From: Nelumbo lutea
Taxonomy: Eukaryota > Streptophyta > Magnoliopsida > Proteales > Nelumbonaceae
Reading direction: 5' to 3'
Assembly: GCA_022828595.1 (NCBI GenBank)
Contig: JAKGHH010000003.1
Span: forward strand, 52,999,759 to 53,063,758
DNA length: 64,000 nt
The position numbers and the translations under genes are program-made. Shown piece by piece: positions 1 to 13,100 of this stretch. Below the pieces are notes generated by a model, which was given only the letters and a program-made list of their open reading frames with translations, was not told where the DNA came from and did no database searches. Position 1 is the first letter of the stretch; the number at the start of each line of letters is the position of its first letter.

Positions 1-410
1 TTGAGGTTTTTGTGAAGATTTGTGGAGATTTATTAGTTGTTTTTGTTTATTATTTGCTTAGATAGCAAGTAGGAGCCAGAACACTCTTATCGGTACACTT
101 TGGAGTAGTGTTTTTTAGCTTTTTATGCAGTTTTATGTGTTATCCGCCCTATATGGACATAGTAGTAATTGTACCATTCCTTTAACTAAAGTATAAATAG
201 CAATGGAGAGGGCGGCCAGATCTAAGAAGCTCTCTCTTTCTTTCTCAATCTCTTCTCTTCTCTTCTCTTTCTCTTCTTCCACAAGAAACATCTCTTCTTT
301 TTACAGGTTCTCTAATTCAGCAGGTTTCTATTGAGCTCATGTTTCTAGCTCAAATCAAGCTTGATCCCAAATTTGAGCCTTGGTGGTGTTGTAGACATCA
401 TCTAATTCAT
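1..410 (+). repeat. LTR-like promoter segment in a TRAF intron
   Basis: A TATA box (TATAAATAG, about 193-201) is followed by a long CT-rich leader at 227-300, an arrangement typical of copia LTRs. No partner LTR, primer-binding site or TSD can be seen, because the window starts here. It lies in the intron after TRAF exon 8. It could be a solo or truncated LTR. Confidence 0.35.
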
Positions 411-817
411 AATACATTCTAACTTAATTTGTCAACAGTAAATTTATTACATTTGTTTGAAAGCAACTGGATAGAATCATTATAACTACAGAATACAGCA
501 TAAGTACTTAACTCCACAAAGCACACTTGCAAAACCACAAGCTTCTAGAATACAGCAACTCATAAAGCATGCAATTCAAAGTTGTTGTATTACCCAAATA
601 TGGAAACTAACATGCAGGATGCAATGTAAGAATGCAACAGATTCAAGCACTGATATACATCATGGCTTTAAAGTGGCATCATAGATCACTGAAATTTGAA
701 AACTAATGAAGCCAGTTTGGTTCATACTTGAAGACCACCACAAAACAAGAGTCATAAAATCAGTGACTATATGTAAGACTCCCTATGTTGTCTCTATTGC
801 ATAATTCTACAGCTTAC

Positions 818-1166
818 TTTTGTACGGTTCTGAGGACCTTTCTCATCCTTTGGAGGCAAAGGCTCCATGGCAGCCCTTTCCAGAAGTAGTATCACATCAT
901 CTGCCAAAACAAACATATCTTTCTCAACCCAAACAATAGGAGCTGGAAGTTCCTCAGTATCCAGTAGCTTTCCTCTCCCTTTCTTGCTCTTGCTCTGCCA
1001 CTCAAGAGCCTTGAGACCACTGTAGAGTGAATCCATTACTAATGTCGATGTGACTTCCTTCTCTATAAAAAACTGCTTTACAACTACTTTTAAGATGACA
1101 TCAGTTTTCTCCCTGGACATGCAACGCCTAGAATTTTGGTCAATTCCTAACCAAAAAGCACGGAAA
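818..1166 (-). CDS. TRAF homolog 1, exon 8 (last exon in window)
   Basis: Acceptor GTTGCAG before 1166. Coding ends at NRTK and is followed by donor GTAAGC, so the open frame that runs on to a stop near 794 is intronic. Encodes SREKTDVILKVVVKQFFIEK, then VMDSLYSGLKALE and DDVILLLERAAMEPLPPKDE. The next exon is not present in bases 1-817. Confidence 0.93.
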
Positions 1167-4100
1167 CTGCAACAATCCAAGTAAAAATATCTTGTTAGAG
1201 GAATGCTCTGAGCCACTGAACCAAGTAAATACTTTTTAGTTGCATCAGGGAACTAAATGACAACCCGAAACATAAAACCAAAACCCTATTTGTAGTGGAT
1301 CCAGCAACAAGTAGCTTTTGAGGTAGTTTTGGCAAGAAATATGTGGTAAAGCATTTTATATGCATAATGTGTGTTCAAGTCCCATGATGGAAGCACCATA
1401 GAGTGTAGGACTGATGGTAGGGTAAACATTCTTAGTCCAGCTTACAAATTTCTGGGCCTAGGTTCTACATCCTGGTATGGAAATTTAAGGGCCAGGCCTT
1501 GTCCCTGAGCCCAATGCTTTAGGCCCAGCCCAAAAAATTCAAGTGTGAGTGTGTGTATAAAACATGCAAGTGTGCAAGTTTATTGGCCAAGAAGCCGAGC
1601 CTGGGGCCATATAGTTTCTGGCCAGGTCCAGGTCTAGGTTGACACCTTTTGCTAGGTGCTAAGCCCAGCCTGGTATTTCCCATGAACACCACTTCCAATA
1701 AAGAAAAGCAGTGCCACTAAGGAAAGCATCTGGTGGGTCAAATAAAATACTTAGTTCAAGCACAAAGGCACAGGTAGATAATAAGCAAGCAGATGTCATC
1801 CCCATGAGACCTGACATTACTTTTACCGAATAGTTAATAAAATAGCATTCTTTGGAAACTTAGGAAACATATAGAAAAGACTACTCAACCTTGACCACTT
1901 CACTTTGTCCTCAATCAGCTTCCCGAGCTTACTTCTCCTCTCTTCAACAAAACGTCGACATATTTGCTCTACATTTGTTAAATATACCCGAACCAGTTCT
2001 CTCCGATACAGACAATCAAGGCAACGAAAAGGACGGTCTGCTTTCTCCCTTCATTAAGAAAATAATAAATAAATAAATAAAAGTAAATTTAGTTATCAAA
2101 ATAGAAATTTCAAGTGTACGAACCAAACAGAATTACATTACATTAACAAGATCCTATGATGCTAATATGTATAAAGGAAGCTACATATGTACAGTGATGT
2201 ACAAATTCATGTAAATGGTAAACTCCCTCCAAATAAAACTGATTTGGAATTGCTTTTATCAGTTACTAATTAAACATAAAGTCAACTTCATTTCTCATTG
2301 ATAAACATAAAAAATGATCTTCATATGAAACATTAAGAAGTACAGCCTAATAGGCAATTTCAAGTTAAGGAAATTCAAGTGCAAGATACAAACGTGCTGA
2401 TTGTAGTAGATCCTAGTAAGGAAGTAAGTGAGCTGGTCCTACATCACCATCCTAACATGACCCTTGGTAATTGAACATAATAATTAATAAGGATATTGTT
2501 AACAATCAAAATAAAATATCAAGGCATCATGAAAACCCTCCCAGTTCTTTCACTTCATTTAATTACATCAAATGAATCCACTCAGATAATCAAAGAGACA
2601 AGGCAAGATTGTTTGACTATCTACATGTATGACATGAGTAAGCATCTCAGCATCATTAGTCTGTACTGCAAATGAATCCATTGAACACCCAAAGTAAAAC
2701 CTACCATCAGTATTAAGAACATCTCCACTCACTGCTGAGCCAGGATTACCAAGAGGTTAACTGTCAAACTGTAATTAAATCTCCCCCTAGACCAGATAGA
2801 GGGAAAAACCCTTCTCAGATGGGGTGCAGGTGCCAAGGGATGACCTAAGATTCTCTAGCAGTTCCTAAGGTCACAAAATCACCTCCAAAGTCCTTTGAGA
2901 CCAAAACTCAATGAGGTAAAAAGGGAAATAACACTAACTCACAATGCTAAGTATGCATTCGTTCATTTCCTATTGCAAGGACAACCTCTTTAAAATCCAT
3001 CCCTAGATCCATGCTTTATGTTGTCCATTGAGAAAGAACATCAACAAGGCTGCTAAGGGACGCTTGTTTTTTTTATAAATGAGTGAAATTTTATTAAACC
3101 AACAAATAAGAGTTACATGCAATCCGAGGAAAGGCACAAGATGCGACCTTTCCTTTAAAGTTAATTACAGAATTATAAGTACAAAAGAAATTACACTGAA
3201 GCCCAAAATAAAGTATCTTCAGAAACCCCTTGTTTTGCAAGTGAATCAGCCAATGAGTTTGCTGATCTGCCTACCCATTGAACTTTGATTGTCATATTCC
3301 TTGTTAACCATTTAACCTTTTCGAGAAGATCTCTAAAACCCCAAATCACAGTGCCTGGATCCTTCAGCCAACCCACTATCACCTGGGAATCCCCTTCAAT
3401 AATCAGATGCTCTATGCCTAGCTGATTTGCAAGTTGGATTCCTTGTACAGCGGCTAGTAATTCGACCCTTAAAGAGTATCCCACACCTGCCAAACCCGTG
3501 ATTTGGCAGAAGTATTAGCCGCTGCTAACCAACTTCTCCATAGGTTATCAAAAGACTATGCATCAAAGATCTTTAGAGTTTTCAGCCACTGAATTGCCCT
3601 TGTCAAAATACATTCTTTAACTTCCAAGAAGCTCCTTTCTTTTTCACAAAAGATTCTAGTGTTCCTTTCTTCCCAAACTGTCCACAACAAAGCTGCTCTT
3701 ATGCAATTCCACATAATTCTCCCTCTCTTTGTATGTCATTCAAAAATTGATGGACTAAGCAACAAACTAGTATCAGATGGCAGGTTTCACCTACACTCAA
3801 ACAACATAAGAATCCAATTCCATAAAGTTGTAGCAAAGGAGCAAGAGATCAGTAAGTAATGACAGTCCTCATTCTAAAATTTACAAAGAACACACCAATT
3901 AGGGGATAAGCACCAATTTAGTCTTCTCTTTTGTAGGTTTTCAAAGGTGTTATCCTACCATAATAAACTTCCCAACAAAAAACAACAACCTTTGGGGGAA
4001 TGGGCCTAATCCAAAATTCTTTAACTGGGAAATTCTGAGGTGCAGAAGTGGAACAAAGAGACTTGAAGAAAGAGAAGCAAGTGAACAAATCATTTGGGTT

Positions 4101-7100
4101 AGGGGTCCAAATTCTTGTGTCAAGTTTGAGGGGATCTAAACAAATAGACTCGAGTGAAGACAATAAAACTGAAACACAAGCACTTTCATCATCATGTAAC
4201 CCTCTACGGAAACCAAAATCCCAGTTTAGGGCCAAAGAAGAATCTGAGTAGAAAATAAAACTGGAAACCGGCTCTTTCTTATAAAGGGAAAGAGAGTAAA
4301 GAAAGGGAAAAAGGTCTTTAAGAGGTTGGTTGCCCACCCAAATGTCTCCCCAAAAAAGAACATTGTGTCCAGAATTAACATCATACCTGACCAGATTGAG
4401 AAATGGGGTAGAAATCTGTGAATGGCCTTCCAGGGTGTTGCAAGAGTCGCCCGTTGAGATACCCCGGCATCCCAACCGTTCTGCAAACAGCCATGAATAC
4501 TATTCACCACCTTGTGCCACAACCTCTCTCTCTCTCTAATAGCCATCTCCAAAGCCACTTCTCTAGTTGCTAGGGGGCACTCATTAAAGAACCACAAATC
4601 GAACAATAATCATGGGGCAAGTAAAGGAGGAAGGTTCAAAACAAAAAATAGGATCTGTTGGAGGTGGACAGCCTTCTACAGGTTGGCCCTGGCATAAAAA
4701 GCTGGTTAAATGGTTTCAGGAACTGCAGAACCCTTTTTTATTGATCAGTTATAGCTGGCCTTCAGAATGCCATCCACGAATGCAGAGATGGAATAACAAG
4801 TTGAATAAAAGTTCAGAAGTGGATCAATTTGAAAAATCCAGACCAAGAATAGACTATTTTATCAAGAAAATAAGGGTGATAATGAAGAACAGAGGATTAA
4901 CTGAACAACACAATAATACTATACCAAGCACCAGGTTCATGTGAAAGCAAGGAGTTCTTAAATCCCTTTTTTATTGATCAGTTAAATTCTTCAATCCCTT
5001 AAGTGTTTTTTAATCAATTGATCTATTTCATTCTTTCTTTGATTTTATTCCGCCTAGCTTACTTTACAAGAGAGAATTAATAGACTAGAGGAATTATACA
5101 GAGATTAAACTATCTAATCAACCACATACATGAATAATTCTTCAATCCATGGGTGGGACGCTGGAGTACCTCAACAGGCAACTTTGGCAACTCTGTGGAA
5201 AGTGATTAATGGTATTCTTCTTCAATTTCTCAGGTTTGTCAGTTATGATGTCTGTGCTGGAAACTCCATCCTCTTCCCTTCTTTATGCTTGGCTTGGGAG
5301 GATACTTGACTTGTATCAACATTTTTCTCCCCTTTGGGAAATCCATTGGCACCAATCTAGGATTTAGGGTTCGGTATAGGTTTAAGGGAGGACGAAATTG
5401 ATTGTCTAACCATCCTGCAAAGCCTCCTTGATAAAGTCTGTCTGGACCATTCGGAACTAGATAAACAGATTCGGGCACCCGGGATGAATGCAGGCCCCTC
5501 TGGGATGGGAGGGGTGTTGAGGAATGGGACTGGTAATGTGGTTCTCCGTTACTCAGGTCCTCTAGGAGTTGAGAACTCTACAAGGACAGAATTGCTGGCT
5601 GCCATCAAGGATGTACACCTTGCAGTTCGGCTACATTTGGAACAACTGCCAGTTGAAGGGGATTCCAAGGTAGTAGTGGGTTGATTACAGAACCCAGAGT
5701 CCGTAACATGGTTTTTTTAAGAATGAAATTAAAAATAAATAAATAAAATCAAGTGGCTGACAAGGAGCTTGGCTGTAAGAGCAAAATCAGTGGGGAGATC
5801 AGCAAATGCTTTGACTGATTGTCTAGCAAAGCAGGTGCTAAACAGGGAACAACAATATTGGGCTCAATTGTAGATTGATTATTTTTGTGTGTTTTTTCTA
5901 ATTTCTTCTTGTTGTTAGGAGATGATGCAGCTCGCACCTCTTCAAGGGAAGTTTGTACCTGAAATGCTTTTTTGATTAATGAAATTTTAATTTATTTATC
6001 AAAAAAATCTTCAATCCATCAATTAACCTATTCTGTTTCTTTCCAAGTGGTTAAAAATCCATTAAAATATTCTAATCTTTCTTTGGATATCAGTCTACCT
6101 AGTATACATACAAAGCATGTACTTTTTTTAAGATAAAATAGAACTTTTATAAAAAGAAAAAAGATACAAGAAAATTGAAGGTGTATAATGATGACTACAT
6201 TAGAAATTTAAAGGAGTTAATATCTGTATTTGAAATTATCAAAAAAAAATATCTCTATTTGAAAACATATCCAATTTGAGAGTGAAGCCAAGGAAAAGTG
6301 GAGTAGCAGGAAGCCAGGAATCATTATGCAAGTTGAGGAGCCGGAACATTATGCAGACTTGTTGGGTTATGAAATCAATTTGAGTACGTTGGGCTTCCCC
6401 TAGGTAGCAATCAAAGGACAAAAGGCTTTTGGAAACCAGTGCTGAAAAGGTTTACAAAAAAGTTAGCCTTGTAGAAAAGGAATATTACATCTCGTTGGGT
6501 GGAAATTGGAAGGATAACATTAATGACCAACCTACCTATTTATTTCCTTTCCACCTTTAAATTCCAATCAAGGTGGCAAAGAATTTAGAAAAATACATGA
6601 GGGACTTTCTTTGGGAACCGGGTGAGGAAAGAAAAGACCATCTCGTCAAGTGGCAAATGGTGTCTAGGGCTAAAGATCAAGGTGGATTGGGGATATGAAA
6701 TTTGATTTATAGGAATACTACTTTGCTTGGGAAATGGTTGTGGCACTAAACATTAGAAAGGGACAGGCTCTGTCATTAGGTTATTATGAGTTTTCATTAT
6801 GCTTCGGACAATGGCTAGGATGCTACGGTAGCTTCTTCTTCTACAAGCTCCCCTGGAAATCTATCTGTAGGGTACTTCCTTTTTAAGACTTATCAAGTAT
6901 GATGTGGGAGTGAGGATAATTTTTTTATTCCAGGAATACCTCTAGTTGGTGGACGGACAATTCCACTCTCCAAAAACAATTTCCCTTGTCATATTCATTG
7001 TCAATTTATAACATGGAACCCATTTCTAAATTTTAACTTGCATCCTTGACTAGCTTCGGTTGGGATTTTGGGTTTAGAAAAGAATGAATGTGATTCCTAA

Positions 7101-10100
7101 TTTTCCTCTTGGACAATCTTGACTCTGTTTTCTTGGACAGTCAGGCTAGTGACAGTAGGATTTGGTCAACATCTCCCACTAGTCTATTTTCCTAGGCCTC
7201 TTTTTTCAGCTCTTCTGGGGTATTCTAATAGTCTGGGGATGAACTTTCCGCTGAAAGAAATTTGGAGTAGACCTGTCATTCCTAGGATTCAAGCCTTCTG
7301 TTAGAAAGTGGTTTTGAGAAAAGATCAATACCCATAACATGCTACAAAAAAGGAGGCCTTTTATGTACCTTTCCCCTCATATATGCTGTCTTTGCAAAGC
7401 AAGTGGTGAGACTATTCCTCACTTACTAATCTCCTATACCTTTGTGAATTGTGTTTGATTGGAGATGTGCTCTCTCTTTGGGTGCAGGTGGGAGGCTCCT
7501 CAAGATGTGGCTGGTTTGTTTACCCCAAACTTCCCACAACAGCCTTATAAAATGGGCAAAATCTTGTGGAGGGCAGCAGGGGCAGCAGTACTATGGGCAA
7601 TATGGGAAGAGAGGAATAGAAGAATTTTCAAGGAAAAAAGCAAAGCAGTAGGAGATATGGTGGACAGTGTAAAAACAAGGTTGCTAACTGAGTGAAAACA
7701 ATAAAAGCTTTCAAACAATTTCATGTGAAAGAAATAATGAGAACTTGGGGGAAAGTGACTACCTCTTCTAAGATAAAAGATAAGGCTGTGATGGAATGAA
7801 AACCACAGACAATTCAAGAAATGAAGCTAAATTTTGATGGAAGTTCATTTGATAACCCAAGTTTGGTAGGAACTGGAGGTATTTTTAGAGATGAAACAGG
7901 ATCAATCAAAGCTTTATATTCTGGACCTATTGGAATTGGTGATTCTATCAAAGCAGAAATAATGGCACTGCTACAAGGCTACAGGATAGCCAAGCAGCTA
8001 GGAATCCAACATTTGGAGGTGGATGAGTATTCTAAAGTGGTCATACCTTGGTTAGCCAGAGATATTACTGGAGTTTGGGTTTATAGGCTTGCTATAAGGG
8101 AAATCAATTCATTCACTAACAAGGTGGGAGCTACTTTTAAAGTTTTAATTGGATTAGGAGAACAGCAAATGGAATGGCAGATTGTTTGACAAAGCAAGGG
8201 TCCCATCCTTTGTACTCAATTTATTACTTTATTTCATCATTAATTAATGAAATTTATGTTTATTATCCAAAAAAAATGAATGATACAAGAAAGGTGAACA
8301 AAACTCACCCGGAAGAAGAAAGATAATAAAAACTCCAACAAACTCAAAAGATCTCGTAAACATATTCACCAGCTACTACAGAATCTCCCACTCAAATGAT
8401 AATAATAAAAAGAAAAGCGCGTCCCTGTCAAAATTGCAAACACCAGTAACCACACCCTAAGAAACTGCAAAAGATCAAAGTTCAAAAAACAGGACTCCAA
8501 AACAAAAGAAATTCAACTTCATTATTTAACTCTTTTAGCTGTTTGAATGGGAACCTCAGTATTCTTGGAACAGTTCTTGGATATCTTCACCTTTTTGACA
8601 GAACCCATTCCAAAAGGGCACCCTTTCAGTCTTGCATAAACTTTAGAGACCTGCACCATTTGACAATTTTTCTGCCACCTAAAACACCTTACCTGTGCAG
8701 TGTTTTAAAAGCACAAGGTGCAAAAAAGGTGCAGGGGTCAAATTGCACCTGAGGCGCAAGGCGCAAGGTGAGGCATGCGCCTTTTTGAAGCAAGGCACAA
8801 AAATACAAAAAAAAATGCCAAATTTTTCAAAAAATATTAAACATAATATTACTAAAAAGTATAAAGTTAAATTTTAAAATAATGTTTTAAAAAACCTATT
8901 ATCTAAATTTAAAATACATAAACATAAGATGTAAAGCATATTCAAATGAGAATTTAAAAATAAAAGCAAACATATAAAACATTTTCAAGCATGTAAAACC
9001 TCTAATCTCTTTTTTCACTCAATTGCAGTACTTCACATAGCTAATGTAGTGTAAAACATATTACATTCCTGATTTTACGAGCCGCCTTTGTGCCATGCCC
9101 CTCAAGGCAAGCCCAAACAAGTCCACATTAGGTCTTAAATTCTTAGTTTTCACATAAAAAATAATGATTTTATAGTTTTAATTGCTTTTTAAGAAGACAT
9201 TTTATTAGGATGAATGAATGAACAATTCTTCTCTTCCACCAAAAACAAGCATTCCTCTGTAGAATTATCTTCTGCCTCTGACCAAATGTGAGAACCTGAA
9301 ATAGCTTCAACCAGTTCTCTCTCTACCCCCAAATTCAAGCCCTCATTTTTTATCAGCTTCACCTTTCAAACACTCCCAACTCCAACTGCTACATCATTGC
9401 CTCCCTTTTCTTCAATTATTGAAATCTCTATCACTTTCTCCAGATCAGCCGCTTTGCCATCCCTGTTACCTTTATCTTCCTCAACCGAACCTGCCTCCCT
9501 GTTGTTGAATCTGTTAACTTTACCTTTGTTGTCTCTGTTCTTCCTTGGTTCTCCCTTCAATTGGCCTGAAACTTCTCCTTTAGGTTCAACGCAACACCTT
9601 TTTCTGAGACTAAATTTGAATCATCCCCCTTGCCGCCTCCTTTTTTTTTTGAAAAAAAGGGTAAAGTATGATTGCATTAATATAAGGTCCTGTGTGCAAT
9701 GAGAAGCTGTACAAAATGAAGGACCTCGGTTTCAGTAGTAGATTTTTTCTCAAAAATCCTATTGTTCCTTTCTGACCACACAGCCCACAGAACTGCTGTA
9801 GGGATGGAAGTCCAGCATAACTTTCCTTTCTTAGACATCCCCTGGATATGCCACTCCTCTAGCAGAGCTCTTTACTGAGGCTGGCATGCACCAGCTTAGA
9901 TTCAGGGAATTGAAGAAGTGTGACCAAACTGCAGAACTAAACTTGCAATGAAGGAAGAGATGCCTGATGATTCTACTTGCATATTACAAAAACAGCACCT
10001 CCAATCTGACAGATTAAGACCTTTTTCAGCAGCATTTCTTCGGACAAACACCTCTCCAGAGCTGCCACCCATACAAAAAACTTGACTTCTGGAAAAGCCA

Positions 10101-13100
10101 AATTCCCCCAAACAGCACCTCCAGAGCTGCCACCTCTTGGAACAGATTAAGAAAATCTGCCTCCTCTCATGGCCCATAATTTCGGCCCAATGTCTAAACT
10201 CATCTTAGACCACTACTAACAATGTGCCCCACTAAATGTCTCTCAAAGATCTACCCCGTAAAGATATTCAGAACATCCCAAAAAACCAAGTTAATGGCAT
10301 TAGGCCCACTTGCCTCACTTTTACTCATCTTCTCAACATGTAACAGACCATCAGAAGGATCACCAGCCACACTGCCACCTTAGACAAAAAAAAATCTTCA
10401 AAATTTACAAGATTGCCATCATCTTCATCAACCTCCTCCCCACCCTGGGCCTTACTGGGCCTACTATAGTTGCTGTTACTAATGCTGTTATTGTTTATTA
10501 AGGAGTGTGTTAAGAGGCAGGGGCAAAGATGTCATTGTAGATCTTGTTATAATAGAAACCTATAAATACTAAATCTGGGCGGCAGAAACTGATTGAGATC
10601 TGCTCCGTTTCTCTTCTCATTCTTCTTCTATTCTCTTCCCTTCTCTTCCTCTCTTCTTTCTTCTGCTTTCTTCTGATTTTCTCTTATTTCTCTTTTGGTT
10701 TTCTTGCTGAAACTACATCAGAATGCTGATCAACTGTGAACAGCACCAGCCATCTTTATGCATGGGGAGATGTTCCCAATGCACGGATGTAGTGTTTTAT
10801 GGGTAGGTGTGGGTAGAGTTTTTGTGGGTAGGACATCCAGAGTCATAATAAACATCAAAGCACAGAGGGACAGATTGCACATTATCTGCCTCAACTCTCA
10901 ATTAGAATTTTTGCACATTGCAGGTCTTCCCAGAGCCTATTTCAAACACCATATCTTTTAACAATACCACAAGAATTTACAATTACCAAGCCTGAGTACT
11001 CCAGACGTGGAGAGGGATCCCATAAATGTTAATCCAAATGAAAGAGAGAGGAATACAAAAGGTAGCCTAATTTAGAAAGCCAACCCCAACACTAAAACTT
11101 CAACAAGCTGAAATTTTTGTGTTTTTCAGGCTCATATTCAATGAAATGAGAAGCATGAAATACAAATAAACAACATGGGAAAGATATAAAAACAATGCAA
11201 TGGATAAATACATTTTAATAAGTAGAATCACAGATAACTATCAGTATAGCACCTGATAACTTGGACTTGAGCCTTTATAACAAGTGTGTCAGCAACAATG
11301 AACCCGTCCAACACTTTTGACAACTCCATAAATTTTTTCCACCCCCAATCATGCTCTTTCTTCCAGAACCGATGCAAGGTATCTGCCAAATTTCCAATTG
11401 TCAACCTAGAAGAATTAAAAACAAGCCAACCTGCTTTGGAAATAGAAAAGCAACTGACCAGAATATTTAGATTTCTTAGGATCTTTATTCACAACAGCTA
11501 TTGTAAACTGTGCAAAATGGCTCCATCCTGTCTCCGAAAAAGAATATCAGCTACCAAGAGCCAACAATAATGATTATTTACAGTTAGAAATCATGAAACA
11601 TGGACTAACCACAAACCTGGAAGAAGCTTCTCATGATTAGCAACACAAAGAAACAAAGAGAGATGATTGCAAACATCACATCCTTGTGGGTATATTAAAA
11701 TGTACCTGTAACGCAAGTATGAAAAACACTTGATCAAAGTTAACATTTTTTTCTTTTGTTTTTTGTGATATAAACTGCAATCATGTGCATTCACTACATA
11801 TGTCAATAATGAATTTATCATGCTTAATCCTCCGTAAGAATTTAAACTAATTAAAGAAGCAAAAAAAAGGTGCATCACATAAGCCAAATAAAGTTTAAGT
11901 CCTATACCACTTGTAGCCACCAACTTCAAATGCATTACTCCGAAGTTCCCTTTTGCTAATCTGTGAAAAGTTCTCTATCTTCCATGTAAACTTTCCATAT
12001 AGTTCAGAGGGTTTTGGCCCTAAATAAAAGCCATTAAAGATTAGGAAGAATTTAAACACATCAAAGTGCATAATTTAATAAAGAAGGAGCAGAGTAGATC
12101 AGTAGAGACTGTTATATCCAGGGATAGGGCAAGGTGCCTTTTGTGTGTGTGTGTGTGTGTTTGGGGGTGGGAGGACTATAGGATGGGGACCACATCCTAC
12201 CACCCCCAATACGCATAAAGGGTGTTTCCACTTTTCAAAACCTCCAGGGTTGCCCTTGCATAAATTTTACCAGGAAAATGATGTGAATTTACATGTACCA
12301 ATACGTAATAACCAAAAAAAAATGATAAAATATACAATAAAAGAAGTATGAATAGAAAGAAGAGAACGAAGTCAATGCACTTTTATCCTCTGCAAGAGGA
12401 GAACAGAAAGGAAAGACCAGCAAAGAAAAAGAGACATAACCTTCTTCATTTAGCCTAGGACCAACGACTTCTTCCATATTGGTTAAGACGTTTGTATGTA
12501 TTAACCCAACAACAATAATAATAACAATTAAACCAAACCTGCACATTAACAATGCTACGGTGCTTGTATCCATGACTCCTGTACAGTAGCAAGAGATCAT
12601 CTCACATATCAACACTGTAAAACGAGATATGCAAATGCAAAATCATCCTATAATACTACTAGAGTAAACAAGACACTTGAGGCTTTGGCGTGCTTAGGAG
12701 TTTAAAGGTCATTACCCAATGTTCGTTCCAGCTATCTGGGATGGACTGGATACAGACTTAACCTTCGGCATTTTCTAGCATAAAGTGGCTGCTCTCAGAC
12801 TCGAAAACGCATTCTCATGTTTGTCAGCCAAAGGTTTAAGCAGTACACCAAGCAACGGATTTTTTCGAATAAGGTATTGTATTAAATATCAAAAAAAGAT
12901 ATACACCCCCAAATCCACAAAGCAATGGCTCACCAAGAGGCACCACAAATTGGAATGTTTCTAAACCACAACAGATTGTATCTCATCACTCAGTCAATTG
13001 CTTATACAAGCTTTCAATTATGCAGGTTAAAATAAGTCACTAGGGATTCTTCTCCTTTACCTGTGCTTGTTTCCATGTAAAAGAGGCAGAAAACAAAGTT

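Noticed and set aside
794..1216. 140-codon minus-strand open frame taken as a complete gene
   Set aside because: Only 1166-818 is exon; both ends of the open frame run into introns, shown by the TTGCAG acceptor, the GTAAGC donor and family match.
4612..4944. 110-codon plus-strand open frame in the TRAF intron
   Set aside because: No family resemblance, spans one copy of the 21-bp direct repeat, and lies in intronic LINE-rich sequence.
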